From contig NZ_AYXG01000197.1 of NCBI RefSeq assembly GCF_000564855.1, forward strand, positions 1-55,694: a DNA stretch of 55,694 nt, given 5' to 3'. The translations under genes and the position numbers were made by a program. This DNA comes from Actinokineospora spheciospongiae (GTDB lineage Bacteria; Actinomycetota; Actinomycetes; Mycobacteriales; Pseudonocardiaceae). Below are positions 8,101 to 15,918 of this stretch, in pieces; within the stretch, counting starts at the first letter, position 1, and every line of letters begins with the position of its first letter. The notes under the pieces were generated by a model. That model had not been told where the DNA came from. It did not search any database and saw only the letters and a list, made by a program, of their open reading frames with translations.

Positions 8101-8872
8101 GGACAACCACCGCCGCCGCCTGCGCCTGTTCGGCGAGGACGACCCCGACACGTGGTGGTCGGCGACCAACATCGGCGTCTACCGGCGCGAGCTGCGCCAC
8201 CCGCGGGCGGTGGAGGGGTTGCAGATCGCCTGGCAGAAGCTGCGCGACCTGCTCGGCGCCGACGCCCGCGCCACCGTGTGCGCGGAGTGGCAGTTCAGCG
8301 CCGCCCTGCGCGGCACCGACGCCGGGCGGGCCCGCAACCACGCCCGCAACGCCCGCACCGTGCTGCGCGCCCTGCTCGGCGAGACCCACCCCGACACCCT
8401 GGCCGCCACGCTGAGCTTCGCCCACGCCCAGCGCCGCTTCGGCCAGGACCACGCCATGGCCCTGGAACTGGCCCTCGACGCGCACGCCGGGTTCACCGCC
8501 GAGGTCGACCTGCCGCCCGGGCACCCGTTCCTGGCGCTGTGCGAACTGGGCCTGGGGCAGGCCGAGGCGCACGCCGGGTCCCACGAGCGCGCCGAGGAAC
8601 GCCACCGCCACGCCCTGGCCCTGCTCACCGACCGGCTCGAACGGGTGCACCCGTGGACCCTGGCCGCCGCGGTCGACCTGGGTGCGCTGCTGGCCGAGAC
8701 CGGGCGCCTCGACGAGGCGGTGCGGATCACCACCGCCGCCCGCGACGACGCCGTGGACTACCTGGGGCCCGGGCACCCCTGCGCGGTCGACGCGGGCGCC
8801 AACCTCGACCTCGCCGCCCGAGGGGTCACCACCGGCTGGAGGCTGATCGATGTCGACGTCCCCCAGACCTGA
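5126..8872 (+). CDS. fxsT: FxsT-like giant protein: ParA-like / TIR-like / NB-ARC / TPR
   Basis: About 1248 residues. The N-terminus aligns with ParA/MinD-type domains of FxSxx-COOH systems (VANLAVLLAAAGRRVLVLDW, then ESPPVREFLDPFH), but the Walker A lysine-glycine loop is replaced by AAVRPGRADA. A TIR-like segment follows at about 311-345 (RVLVAAAPAHRPWSDWV...L). An intact NB-ARC P-loop TGAAGAGKSQLALAY lies near 478-492, with LLVFDD as Walker B and LITTRS as sensor I. From about 835 to 1225 there are tetratricopeptide repeats with the GEDHPQTRRAANNLAV type of consensus, as in STAND proteins. It is probably a cytoplasmic regulator or receptor. ATG at 5126 chosen; GTG at 5108 is the alternative. 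No separate FxsC gene is seen, so its TIR role may reside here. Confidence 0.85.
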   Translation: MSGRREAVGQAAVTVFAAAAVRPGRADAVANLAVLLAAAGRRVLVLDWSTESPPVREFLDPFHTDTAEVPAALWAGLLAMVPAHARPAGVGPLERFTVPGLAGPVDLICTGTPGGLPDFVTATASPAASGDLRGLLTESDYDDVLVLLPAGRDPDRLAAAAALGDLAVVVFAGGPRAVAAAVEVATGLRRAATVRVDVVALAAPFPAGDDPEQAAQARTDIHRAFAPITAEQADAPPVDGHLELPAWRHDDPFALLAVLVESPDTAPAVLAGHAALAEVVTGHGLPTADGVPAATRATYRRAFGLPTDGEPDRVLVAAAPAHRPWSDWVRDQLARAGARTRDLADPGDWLDPGAPVAPSVLAITAGDTDPPGLDALAGRGLRTHRFTPAPTPEGPVGPAGRRSATEHADRARSAMLRALGLVERRTDFAGPAPRLPGLAPARFGAPGLNPRLTPRDTDINALRDRFTRAGERRTIVTVTGAAGAGKSQLALAYAHRFAYDYDLVWWVPTHDRQRAFVALAGLAAGMGRAGGHQARAALRALATDPACRRFLLVFDDVPADDDLEDLLPEGGTGHILITTRSALDSTVELTGMVAGEAVALLTGAVPGLTAEHAAAVAEALDHRPYALELAGCWLRETVEALCSAGAAVAAAADHAAADLVAELTRPADTHTPHRAHDPAGCRMTEHTLATLAETTLGRVTLLLVRMGAFLSAQGVALGLMRSRPLVAAVADLAADDALALDATRVDRALRLGERYGLLEVDWGNRARVHLGNTLQGIVADLMGPDEREATRATLLRCLARYAPAETADEAGSADRFAELQRHVLPSGALGSDDPQVRRWLVNQVRYLYLHRGEYGILDAALDIGAGVLDDWAARFGVDDPLRLRLAGQLANLARDLGHRRRALDLDRDTLARQRARPDSAGDLPTLATARGLGGDLRGLGRFADALVEDQVTWEGYVRELGEDHPQTRRAANNLAVSRHLSGDTEGALRVEEDNHRRRLRLFGEDDPDTWWSATNIGVYRRELRHPRAVEGLQIAWQKLRDLLGADARATVCAEWQFSAALRGTDAGRARNHARNARTVLRALLGETHPDTLAATLSFAHAQRRFGQDHAMALELALDAHAGFTAEVDLPPGHPFLALCELGLGQAEAHAGSHERAEERHRHALALLTDRLERVHPWTLAAAVDLGALLAETGRLDEAVRITTAARDDAVDYLGPGHPCAVDAGANLDLAARGVTTGWRLIDVDVPQT

Positions 8873-9800
8873 CGCGCACGAGACCGTGCCCGCCCACCTG
8901 CCCGCCGACGTGGGCGCCCTCATCGGGCACTACCGCGACACCCTGGCCGCCGCGACCGCCCTGGACTGGTTGGGGCACTTCCGGGCCGGGACCCTCGCCT
9001 ACGGCATCGACCGGCTCGGCGAAGCAGAACCCGCCCCCGACCACCTGCCCGGCACCACCCGCCGCGACGCCGTCGAACGCCTCGGACGCCAGGTCACCTC
9101 CACCGTGCGCGCCCTCGACCGCACCCTGCAACAGGCGGGCACCGGCAGGCTCATCCGCACCGTGCTCAGCACCGACCGCAACGCCCTGTTCTGCGACACC
9201 GTGCGCCCCGGCGACGACGTCATCGGGGTCATGCCCGTCACCGACGGGCCCGACGCCGTCGACGCCGGGGACCGCGCCGTGGCCGCCCTGGCCACCCGGC
9301 TGCGCGCCCTCGACGGGCTGCCCGCCCCCAACTACGGGTCCTTCGACACCACCGCGGTCACCGACCGCGCCGGCAGCCCCACCCGGCCCCTGCCGCGCCC
9401 GGGCACCGACACCGCCGCCATCACCGACCGGATGCGCGCCGACATCGGCCCCGACACCCTGCACCTGCTCAGCTACTGGTCCGACGGGCGGGCCGAGGCC
9501 ACCGTCGACTGCCTCGACACCGTCACCGGCCCCGCCCGCGGCGCCCGCCTGCGCGCCCTCTACGCCGCCCTCGGCGCCGACCTGGGGCCCAGGGCCAACG
9601 AACTCAACCGGGCCGCCGGGGGCGCCCTGCGCGGGCGGCTGCTGCGGCTGGTCCTCGACGTGGAGTCCGGCGCGATCTACTACCGGCGCCTGCCCGCCCG
9701 CCGCTACCTCGTCGGGGTCACCCTGAACCAGGCCCACGTCGCCGCCGCCGACGACCGCATCTCCGCCCTCGCCCAGGACCTCACCCACCCCGACGGTTGA
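8850..9800 (+). CDS. Unknown protein of the fxs-type cluster
   Basis: I do not recognise this 316-residue protein. It starts with ATG at 8850, inside the last 23 bases of fxsT in another frame, so it is translationally coupled to that gene. It is soluble and moderately charged, has no signal peptide or membrane helix, and has few cysteines. It reads as an alpha/beta protein: a helical first 100 residues (ALIGHYRDTLAAATALDWL...), a middle with FCDTVRPGDDVIGVM, and a C-terminal part with LLSYWSDGRAEATVDCLD and a short GAIYYRRLPARRYLVGVTL strand pair. Coupling to fxsT suggests a shared role in peptide sensing or immunity, which is inference only. Confidence 0.7.
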   Translation: MSTSPRPDAHETVPAHLPADVGALIGHYRDTLAAATALDWLGHFRAGTLAYGIDRLGEAEPAPDHLPGTTRRDAVERLGRQVTSTVRALDRTLQQAGTGRLIRTVLSTDRNALFCDTVRPGDDVIGVMPVTDGPDAVDAGDRAVAALATRLRALDGLPAPNYGSFDTTAVTDRAGSPTRPLPRPGTDTAAITDRMRADIGPDTLHLLSYWSDGRAEATVDCLDTVTGPARGARLRALYAALGADLGPRANELNRAAGGALRGRLLRLVLDVESGAIYYRRLPARRYLVGVTLNQAHVAAADDRISALAQDLTHPDG

Positions 9801-9837
9801 ACCCGGCCGGACGCCGTCCCCCGCACCCCGGAAGATG

Positions 9838-9866
9838 TTGAAGGTGAGAGGACTTCGGCATAGGAT
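9838..9866 (+). promoter_or_regulatory. Housekeeping-type promoter for the antiporter gene
   Basis: TTGAAG (9838-9843) and TAGGAT (9861-9866) are separated by exactly 17 bases, a good match to the principal-sigma consensus. Transcription would begin near 9873, about 70 bases before the GTG at 9943. A 10-codon reading frame beginning ATG 9914 ends in the GTGA at 9943-9946 and could act as a coupled leader. Confidence 0.6.
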
Positions 9867-9942
9867 CGACCCGGAGTGTGCGGGACTCGGCCGTTGCGGT
9901 GAACGGGGACACCATGGTCGCAGCACCAGAGGAGTACGCGTC

Positions 9943-11031
9943 GTGACAGCCCTGTCACGGTCGGTTGCCGTGGTGGGGGCGGTGTCGGCCGGGTGGGGCT
10001 TGGCCGCGGCCACCGGCTTCCACGACGCCGCCGCCTCCGACGCCTACGGCTTCCTCGTCACCGCCCTGCTCGGCTTCGGCCTCTACACCAGCACCCGCGG
10101 CATCGACATCGACGAGTTCCGCGCCCACCTGCGCACCGTCCTCATCGCGGTCACCCTCGGCGTCGCGGCCAAGGTCGCCCTGATCTTCGCCGTGCTGCAC
10201 GCCGTCGGCCACGACGTGAAGGCGCTGCTGCTGGCGGTGGCCGTCGCCCAGATCGACCCGCTGTCGGTCGCCGCGATGCGCGCCAAGTCCCGCATGAGCG
10301 AACAGGGCAAAGCCCTGCTGGCCGCCTGGGCGTCCTTCGACGACCCGGTCACCGTCCTGCTCACCGCCTACCTCGGCGCCGCCCTGCTCGGCCCCGACTT
10401 CGGCGCGGGCACCGGCGGCGCGGCCGGGTTCGCCCTCAGCGTCGCGGGCAACCTCGCCCTCGCCGCCGCGGTGTGCTGGACGTGGCGGCGGGTCGGGGAC
10501 CGCCCGCGCGGGGCGGTGGGCAACGCCGTCGTCGCCGCGGCGGTGCTCGTCGTGGCGTTCCTGGCCGTGCGGTACTCGCTGATGCTCGCCCTGGCCCTCA
10601 TCGGCCTCGTCGTGCGCCCCGACGTCGGCGACGCCCTCGACCGCCTCGCCGGGGCCGCCCTGTACCTCGGGCTCGGCGCCATCGGCGCGGTCCTGGTCAC
10701 CGGCATCCCCGTCGGCACCGGCGTCGTCCTCGGTGTTGCCGCGTTCGCCGCCCAGTTCGTCGTCGCCTACGCCGTCACCGCCCACCGCCACTGGCGCCGC
10801 GACCGGCTCCGCCTCGCCCTCGGCCAGCAGAACGGCCTCACCGCCGTCATCCTCGCCCTGCTGCTGGAACCCGCCTACCCCGGCGCCGCCGCCACCGTCG
10901 CCGTGGCCGTCGTCGTGGTCAACCTCCTGCACCTGAGCACCAACGCCGCCCACGACCACCTGGCCCGCCCCCGGCTCGAGGCCGACCGTCGCGACCGGCG
11001 CGTCCCGGCCACCCCGGTGCTGGAAGGCTGA
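9943..11031 (+). CDS. Na+(K+)/H+ antiporter-like membrane protein (CPA family)
   Basis: The 362-residue integral membrane protein has about ten or eleven hydrophobic helices. Two blocks look like the ion-binding core of cation:proton antiporters: AVAQIDPLSVAAM in mid-protein, and KALLAAWASFDDPVTVLL with adjacent aspartates where NhaP/KefB-type carriers have their conserved acidic pair. A late motif LGQQNGLTAVILALLLEPAYPG is also typical of these families. It lacks a C-terminal TrkA-N domain. GTG at 9943 follows AGAGGAG at suitable spacing. It stands alone behind its own promoter and is likely involved in pH or cation homeostasis. The exact ion is not determinable from sequence. Confidence 0.8.
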   Translation: MTALSRSVAVVGAVSAGWGLAAATGFHDAAASDAYGFLVTALLGFGLYTSTRGIDIDEFRAHLRTVLIAVTLGVAAKVALIFAVLHAVGHDVKALLLAVAVAQIDPLSVAAMRAKSRMSEQGKALLAAWASFDDPVTVLLTAYLGAALLGPDFGAGTGGAAGFALSVAGNLALAAAVCWTWRRVGDRPRGAVGNAVVAAAVLVVAFLAVRYSLMLALALIGLVVRPDVGDALDRLAGAALYLGLGAIGAVLVTGIPVGTGVVLGVAAFAAQFVVAYAVTAHRHWRRDRLRLALGQQNGLTAVILALLLEPAYPGAAATVAVAVVVVNLLHLSTNAAHDHLARPRLEADRRDRRVPATPVLEG

Positions 11032-11041
11032 GCCCCTTCCA

Positions 11042-11059
11042 CCGCGCGCAGCGGCGCGG
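11042..11059. terminator. Short hairpin between convergent genes
   Basis: CCGCGC (11042-11047) pairs with GCGCGG (11054-11059) over a 6-base loop in the 42-bp gap between the antiporter and the convergent HAD gene. It is short and lacks a T-run, so termination is only likely by position. Confidence 0.35.
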
Positions 11060-11073
11060 AGCATGAGGGTCGT

Positions 11074-11580
11074 TCAGCCGGTGAGACCGCCCAGCCACGC
11101 CTGCGCCCCGGCCACCACCTCGCCGGTCAACCCGGTGTGCGGGTCGACCGGCACCAACAGGGTCGCGACATCACCGCGCCGGGCCAGGAACTCCGCCCGC
11201 GGACCCGGGTACAGGTCGAAGTCGTCGTCGAACCACACCAGCGGCCTGCCATGCGCGTACCGGGACACCCCCGGGAACTTCCACCCCGGCCCCTCGGCGA
11301 AGGTCACCGCGGGCAACCGCGGCAGCCCCAACACCGGACCGACCATCGTGTTCGCCTTGTGCTCCCACGTCGTCGCCCACACCAACTCGGCCCCGGTGCG
11401 CTCGGCCAACCCCAGCAGCGCCGCACCGTGCGCGGGGTCCAACCACAACCGCAACGGCCGCCTGCGACTCCACCCCGACAACCGGAACCGGTGCTCGACG
11501 TACCCCGCCGGGCGGGTGTCGTCGGTCGCCGCGAACGGGTTCAACGGCCCATCGACATCCACGAACACCACCGGCCGCAC
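11074..11580 (-). CDS. HAD-superfamily protein (HAD_SAK-like)
   Basis: The 168-residue protein opens VVFVDVDGPLNPF, the HAD motif I D-x-D-G with the nucleophilic aspartate. It continues with ELVWATTWEHKAN (motif II threonine; the TTW-x-x-x-AN pattern is typical of HAD domains associated with RNA-repair 'Swiss Army Knife' proteins and their stand-alone relatives) and ends with PLVWFDDDFDLYPG as the acidic motif IV. There is no obvious cap domain, so it should act on a large or exposed phosphate substrate. GTG at 11580 is preceded by a G-rich stretch; the longer in-frame extension is not supported. Substrate unknown. Confidence 0.75.
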   Translation of the reverse strand: MRPVVFVDVDGPLNPFAATDDTRPAGYVEHRFRLSGWSRRRPLRLWLDPAHGAALLGLAERTGAELVWATTWEHKANTMVGPVLGLPRLPAVTFAEGPGWKFPGVSRYAHGRPLVWFDDDFDLYPGPRAEFLARRGDVATLLVPVDPHTGLTGEVVAGAQAWLGGLTG

Positions 11581-11703
11581 CCCCGAACCCCACCACGACC
11601 ACCACCGGCACGGCAACCACGGAGTGGATCAGGCCTCGCTCGTTCAGCGGAGTGGTCGAGATGCCCGGTGGGCATAGGGTTCGGTGACGCGCCCATGACT
11701 GGG

Positions 11704-11718
11704 GATTGGGCGCCAATC
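11704..11718. promoter_or_regulatory. Palindrome upstream of the RCC1-like gene
   Basis: GATTGG (11704-11709) and CCAATC (11713-11718) flank GCG, 16 bases before the ATG at 11735. Two ACTGGGG copies (11698-11704 and 11721-11727) bracket it. The site is a plausible operator or mRNA hairpin near the ribosome binding site. Confidence 0.35.
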
Positions 11719-11734
11719 GAAACTGGGGTTTCGC

Positions 11735-12667
11735 ATGAAGAGCACGACGGGTCTGTTCGGCCTGCGCGCGAAAGCACTCGCGGTGGCCGCCGGGGTCATC
11801 ACCTCGGTGGTGTTGACGCCCGGCGTGGCGCACGCCTACACCGGGCAGGTGATCGGCTGGACGTCCCCGGCCGACCCGGTCAGGAACGTCCCCACCTCCT
11901 TGTCGTCCGGGGCGACCGCCATCGCGGTGGGTGGAGGGCACGCCTTGGCGGTCAAGAACGGCGGGGTGATCGCCTGGGGCCACAACGCCTACGGACAGAC
12001 CGGCGTTCCGGCGGTGGCCACGTCCGGGGTGACAGCGGTGGCGGCGGGGGCCAGCCACAGCTTGGCGCTCAAGAACGGTGGAGTGATCGCCTGGGGGGAC
12101 AACACCTCAGGGGGAGCCACCGTACCGGCAGCCGCCACCTCGGGGGTGGTCGCGATCGGTGCCGGGTGGTCCTTCAGCGTCGCACTCAAATCGACCGGGA
12201 CCGTGGTGGCGTGGGGCAACGTGCCCGCCGGGCTCAACGGTGCCACCGGGATCAAGGCCATCTCGGTCAATGTGCTCGACGCCATCCTGGTGCGGAACGA
12301 CAACTCATTGGCCCAGTACACGCTGGTCAACTACACCCCGGCGCCGCCGAACACAGCGGGGTTGCCGGTGAAACAGGTGGCGGCCGGGGTGTCGGTGCAC
12401 ATCGGGTTGACCAATGACGGGCACACCTTCGCCTGGGACACGGAGGGAGAACCCGTCGACCTGCCCGCGTCGATGCAGAGCGGGGTCAAGTCGGTGGCCG
12501 CTTCCTGGACGCACCTGCTGACTGTGGGCAACGACGGAGCTGTGCGAGTCGTGTGGCTCTACGACTACAGCCTGGTGACTTTGCCCAGCTCCTTCACCAG
12601 CGGGGTCGACAAGGCGCTGTTGGGGGTCGACAGCAACAACGAGACCTGGGTCGTGGCGACCAAGTGA
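11735..12667 (+). CDS. Secreted RCC1-like beta-propeller protein
   Basis: A 310-residue exported protein. A Sec signal peptide (basic KSTTGLFGLRAK, hydrophobic VAAGVITSVVLTPG, cleavage after AHA) is followed by RCC1-type repeats of about 50 residues. The core of each is G-V-x-A-V/I-A-x-G-x-x-H-x-L-A-L/V-K-N-G-G-V-I-A-W-G: clear copies at about 58-85 and 102-129, and more degenerate ones later (GVVAIGAGWSFSVALKSTGTVVAWG, then VKQVAAGVSVHIGLTNDGHTFAW). Only five or six blades are visible, fewer than the seven of eukaryotic RCC1. It lacks an anchor, so it is probably released. Likely role: extracellular protein binding; partner unknown. Composition is slightly less G+C-biased than neighbours. 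Confidence 0.85.
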   Translation: MKSTTGLFGLRAKALAVAAGVITSVVLTPGVAHAYTGQVIGWTSPADPVRNVPTSLSSGATAIAVGGGHALAVKNGGVIAWGHNAYGQTGVPAVATSGVTAVAAGASHSLALKNGGVIAWGDNTSGGATVPAAATSGVVAIGAGWSFSVALKSTGTVVAWGNVPAGLNGATGIKAISVNVLDAILVRNDNSLAQYTLVNYTPAPPNTAGLPVKQVAAGVSVHIGLTNDGHTFAWDTEGEPVDLPASMQSGVKSVAASWTHLLTVGNDGAVRVVWLYDYSLVTLPSSFTSGVDKALLGVDSNNETWVVATK

Positions 12668-12672
12668 TCCCG

Positions 12673-12698
12673 GGCGGCCCCGCTGCGGCGGGGCCGCC
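12673..12698. terminator. Bidirectional terminator hairpin
   Basis: GGCGGCCCCG (12673-12682) pairs perfectly with CGGGGCCGCC (12689-12698) across a 6-base loop, placed between two convergent genes. There is no T-run, as is usual for terminators in this kind of genome. Confidence 0.7.
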
Positions 12699-12703
12699 GC
12701 CGC

Positions 12704-14962
12704 TCAGCGGCCTGCCGCCGTGCGCAGGACCTGGCGGCGGACGCGGAAGCTCAGGTTGCTCAGCGACTCCTCCACCCGCGCCAGCGCGTCCTCCGGGCGG
12801 CCCGGGACCGCCGTCAGCGGGGTCAGGCGGAACGTCGGCAGGTACTCGGCCATCGCGTCGTAGACGTTGCACACGCCTTCCAGGGCCGCTCGGGCGTCGG
12901 CGTCGGTGGTGCCCGGGTAGCGGTGGAACCAAGCCGCGACCGCGCTGCGGAAGCGGGCGACCACGTCGACCAGCAGGCGGCCGGTGCCCGCGGCGGCGAC
13001 GACGTCGGGGCGCTCGACGATGCGCAGGGCCGGGTCGGCGGCCTCGTAGGTGCCGGTGTCGAACGCGAGGGCGACCTCGGGGTCGATCGTGGTCAACGCG
13101 GTGAGCGCGTCGACCGCGGCGGTGAACAGGCCCGCCACCGGCTCCGGCAGGTCGTCGGCCTGCGGGGCCGGGACCGAGGCCGGGGTCGGGGTCGGGTCGG
13201 CGGGGCGGGTGAGCACCGACTCGACCCGGTCGGCGTTGTGCTGGATCTGCTCGAGCAGGTCGCGGTGCATGGTGGCCATGCGGCGCAGGATCTGCTCGGT
13301 GTGGGTCAGGACCTGCCCGACCGGGTCGGCGGCGTCGAGTTCGGGGAGGCGGGACATCGCCGTCTCCAGGGCGTGCAGCAGGTCGTCGACGAAGGTGGCC
13401 TGCCGGTAGAGGACCGGTTCGTGGCCCAGGTGCTCGCGGACGCGGGCCACGGCGATGTCGGTGGGGGTGCCGGTGACGACCGGCAGGATCACCGCGTGCG
13501 GCTCGACCCCGCGCAGGGCCACCACCCTGGCCAGCACCGCGTCCACGTCGGCTTCGGTGAGCAGGGCCGAGGTCAGCAGCACCGCACACCCGGAGGCCCG
13601 CTGCGGGAACCGCACCCAGTAGTCGGCGCGGGTGTCGGCCTTGGGGCCCAGGACCCGGTCGCGGTAGTGGTCCCAGTTGGCGATGGTCAGCACCCGGGCG
13701 ATCTGGTCGCCGATGTCATCGGCGTTGGGCTGGCCGAACAGGTCGGTGCTGGCCCGGCTGAGCAGGGCGTCGTCGATGGGGGCGTCCACCCCGGTCTCGC
13801 GGCGGCGGTCGTCGGCGAGGCGGAACGCCCGGTGGCACAGGCGGATCACCTCACGCGGGTTGCCGCGGGTGACCATGCGGATCGTGCGGACCACCGGTGG
13901 GGTGAACGGGGACAGGGTCCGCGCACCCAGGGTGGCTTCCTGGGTGCGCATGATGAAGTCGGTGATCTCCTGCTCGGTCAGCCCCGCCAGGCGCACCGGG
14001 TGCGGGATGCGCGCGCGCACCGGCCCCGACAGGGCGGGCCACACCTCCGGCAGGCCGCCGAGCACCAGGCACGCACCGGCCTTCGTCGCCACCTGCAGCA
14101 ACTCCTGGAACTCCGACATCTCCGCGTGCCCGGGGGCGTGCTGGGCGGAGAAGATCTTGTCCAGCTCGTCGACGACGAGCACGAACCGCTGCTCGCGGCC
14201 ACCGAGCAGCAGCGCGAAGACCCGCAGCGCCTCCAGCGCCACCAGGTCGTCGTCGATGACCTTGGTGACGCCGCGGTCGACGAGGATCTGCTCCGGGCGC
14301 CCGCCCAGCAGCCAGTTCCACACCGCGTCCTGGAACCCGGTGCGCAGCAGCAGGGTCAGCGCCGCGGCGAAGTCGCGGTTGGCGGTGACCCCGGCCAGGG
14401 TCTCGCGGACCTGCCGCAGCAGCCTGGACTCCAGCAGGCCCAGCTCCCGGGCGATCTCGTGCCAGCGCACGTCCTCCCGCTCGGTCTCCGCCGCCAGGCC
14501 GCTCATCGCCCGCACGTCGTCCTTGGTCAACCCCGACGGCTCCAACGCCTCGGCGACCCGGTCGGCGTAGTAGTCGTTGACCAGGGCCACCAGCCCCGAC
14601 ACGCCCAGGGAGGTCATGAACCGCTTGTAGAGCGAGAGGAAGTCCGCGGCGGCGGCGTCGAGGTACATCGCCCCGCGCGGGTTGCCCAGCCGCCGCCGCG
14701 CCCGCGACACCATGCGCACCGACAGGTGGGTCTTGCCGATGCCGTAATCACCCAGCAGGGCGATGACCGTGCCCCCGGGACCGCCGGGGCGGTCGTCGCG
14801 GCCGTCGAGGTAGTCGTCGAGGAACGCGAACGCGGTGCGCATCGCGTCGGTGAGCACGGTGATCTCCGCGGAGTCCGGGTCGCCGTCGACCAGGGACACG
14901 TTGGCCACCGCCATGTCCGCGAACGGGTTGCGCCGCCGCGCGGGCCGCTGCTCGTCGCTCAC
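12704..14962 (-). CDS. Large P-loop NTPase (AAA/STAND-like), last gene of a three-gene operon
   Basis: The 752-residue cytoplasmic NTPase has Walker A GDYGIGKTHL at 71-80, Walker B FVLVVDELDK at 260-269, and an arginine-rich GNPREVIRLCHRAF segment at the position of an ORC/Cdc6-like lid. The middle, from about 410 to 520, reads as an alpha/beta domain (SGCAVLLTSALLTEADVDAVL). The C-terminal third is helical with a Pro/Thr linker. An N-terminal NPFADMAV motif resembles the NPFVVPHF start of the neighbouring ATPase, so both may contact the same surface. The GTG start at 14962 overlaps the upstream stop as GTGA. No nuclease, protease or other effector domain is visible. It could be a chaperone-like or signalling ATPase working with the two upstream genes. 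Confidence 0.8.
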   Translation of the reverse strand: MSDEQRPARRRNPFADMAVANVSLVDGDPDSAEITVLTDAMRTAFAFLDDYLDGRDDRPGGPGGTVIALLGDYGIGKTHLSVRMVSRARRRLGNPRGAMYLDAAAADFLSLYKRFMTSLGVSGLVALVNDYYADRVAEALEPSGLTKDDVRAMSGLAAETEREDVRWHEIARELGLLESRLLRQVRETLAGVTANRDFAAALTLLLRTGFQDAVWNWLLGGRPEQILVDRGVTKVIDDDLVALEALRVFALLLGGREQRFVLVVDELDKIFSAQHAPGHAEMSEFQELLQVATKAGACLVLGGLPEVWPALSGPVRARIPHPVRLAGLTEQEITDFIMRTQEATLGARTLSPFTPPVVRTIRMVTRGNPREVIRLCHRAFRLADDRRRETGVDAPIDDALLSRASTDLFGQPNADDIGDQIARVLTIANWDHYRDRVLGPKADTRADYWVRFPQRASGCAVLLTSALLTEADVDAVLARVVALRGVEPHAVILPVVTGTPTDIAVARVREHLGHEPVLYRQATFVDDLLHALETAMSRLPELDAADPVGQVLTHTEQILRRMATMHRDLLEQIQHNADRVESVLTRPADPTPTPASVPAPQADDLPEPVAGLFTAAVDALTALTTIDPEVALAFDTGTYEAADPALRIVERPDVVAAAGTGRLLVDVVARFRSAVAAWFHRYPGTTDADARAALEGVCNVYDAMAEYLPTFRLTPLTAVPGRPEDALARVEESLSNLSFRVRRQVLRTAAGR

Positions 14963-15918
14963 CTCGACCCCCCTCGGGGACCGCGCGGGCCCAGTTGACC
15001 GGCCAGCCACCTGCGGAAGTCCTCGGCGGTCACGGCGTAGGCGGGGGAGTAGTCCGCGCCCTGGTCCCGCAGCATCTTGAAGGTGCCGTGCGCGGCGCGC
15101 TGCAGGGTCTTGACCGACGGGGAGATCATCGCCAACGTCCGCAACCCCTCCGGGGACACCCGCGGGTACACCCCCGACCCGGCGTGCCTGCTGAGCCGGT
15201 CGTCGACGAACCGGTCGACGTCGCGCGCGGACAGCGTCTGCATCTGCACCACCACCGGGGGCCGGAAATCTTCCAACTCTTCCTCGATCTCCATCAAGCT
15301 ATCCCCCAACAGGGACGACTCGGCCAGGAACACGACCCTCGGACTGCTGAACATCTTCGCGTACCGGACGACTTCGAGCACCAGATCACCGGGCGTCGGC
15401 AGCAGCACGACGGCCGCGGCGGCCGGTTCCAGCGCCGTCTCCAGCTCGGGGAAGATCAGCCGGGGGTCGTCGTTGTGCTGCCACAGCGCCGCCGCGCCCG
15501 GCCGCAGCAGCCCGGCGTTGCGCTGCAGGGCGGGCAGCAGCCGCTTGCACACCAGGTTCACCCGCTGGTCCACCGACCGCTCCTGCTCCTCCACCGCCGC
15601 GGTCAGGTCGATGACGTGCGCGCGCAACCCGATGCCCACCAGGCCCGCGCGGACGCGGTCGGCGAGCCGGTTGACCATGGCGCTCTTGCCGCACCCGGAC
15701 TCCCCGGCCACCAGCACGTACCCGCCCCTGGCCAGTTCGGTGAAGTCGTCGAACGCCGACTCCGCCCAGTCCAGCGCCGCCGCGAAGCCGCACACGTCGA
15801 CGTAGAAGCCCTCGTGCTCGGGGTGTTCGAAGGGGCGCAGGGGGCGCAGCGGGCCCCGGTCGAAGTGCGGGACCACGAACGGGTTGACCGGCTTCCCGCC
15901 CGCGCCGCCGGTGCTCAC
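14959..15918 (-). CDS. P-loop ATPase, middle gene of the three-gene operon
   Basis: The 319-residue ATPase has Walker [11 protein letters not shown] at 72-81, Walker B-like PRVVFLAESS near 200, and conserved arginines after QTLSARDVDRFVDDRL. Like the larger downstream NTPase it starts with an N-P-F motif (KPVNPFVVPHF), followed by LRPFEHPEHEGFYVDVCGF. It has no membrane helix. Its GTG start overlaps the stop of the membrane protein gene (GTGA at 15918-15915), and its own stop overlaps the next start in the same way. Such tight coupling argues for a fixed-stoichiometry complex. I cannot assign a named family beyond AAA/ORC-like P-loop NTPase. Confidence 0.8.
   Translation of the reverse strand: MSTGGAGGKPVNPFVVPHFDRGPLRPLRPFEHPEHEGFYVDVCGFAAALDWAESAFDDFTELARGGYVLVAGESGCGKSAMVNRLADRVRAGLVGIGLRAHVIDLTAAVEEQERSVDQRVNLVCKRLLPALQRNAGLLRPGAAALWQHNDDPRLIFPELETALEPAAAAVVLLPTPGDLVLEVVRYAKMFSSPRVVFLAESSLLGDSLMEIEEELEDFRPPVVVQMQTLSARDVDRFVDDRLSRHAGSGVYPRVSPEGLRTLAMISPSVKTLQRAAHGTFKMLRDQGADYSPAYAVTAEDFRRWLAGQLGPRGPRGGSR

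Noticed and set aside
5084-8923. Very long minus-strand reading frame opposite fxsT
   Set aside because: Its Gly/Gln/Val-rich translation has no domain pattern, and the plus-strand frame shows clear NB-ARC and TPR motifs. It is a composition artefact.
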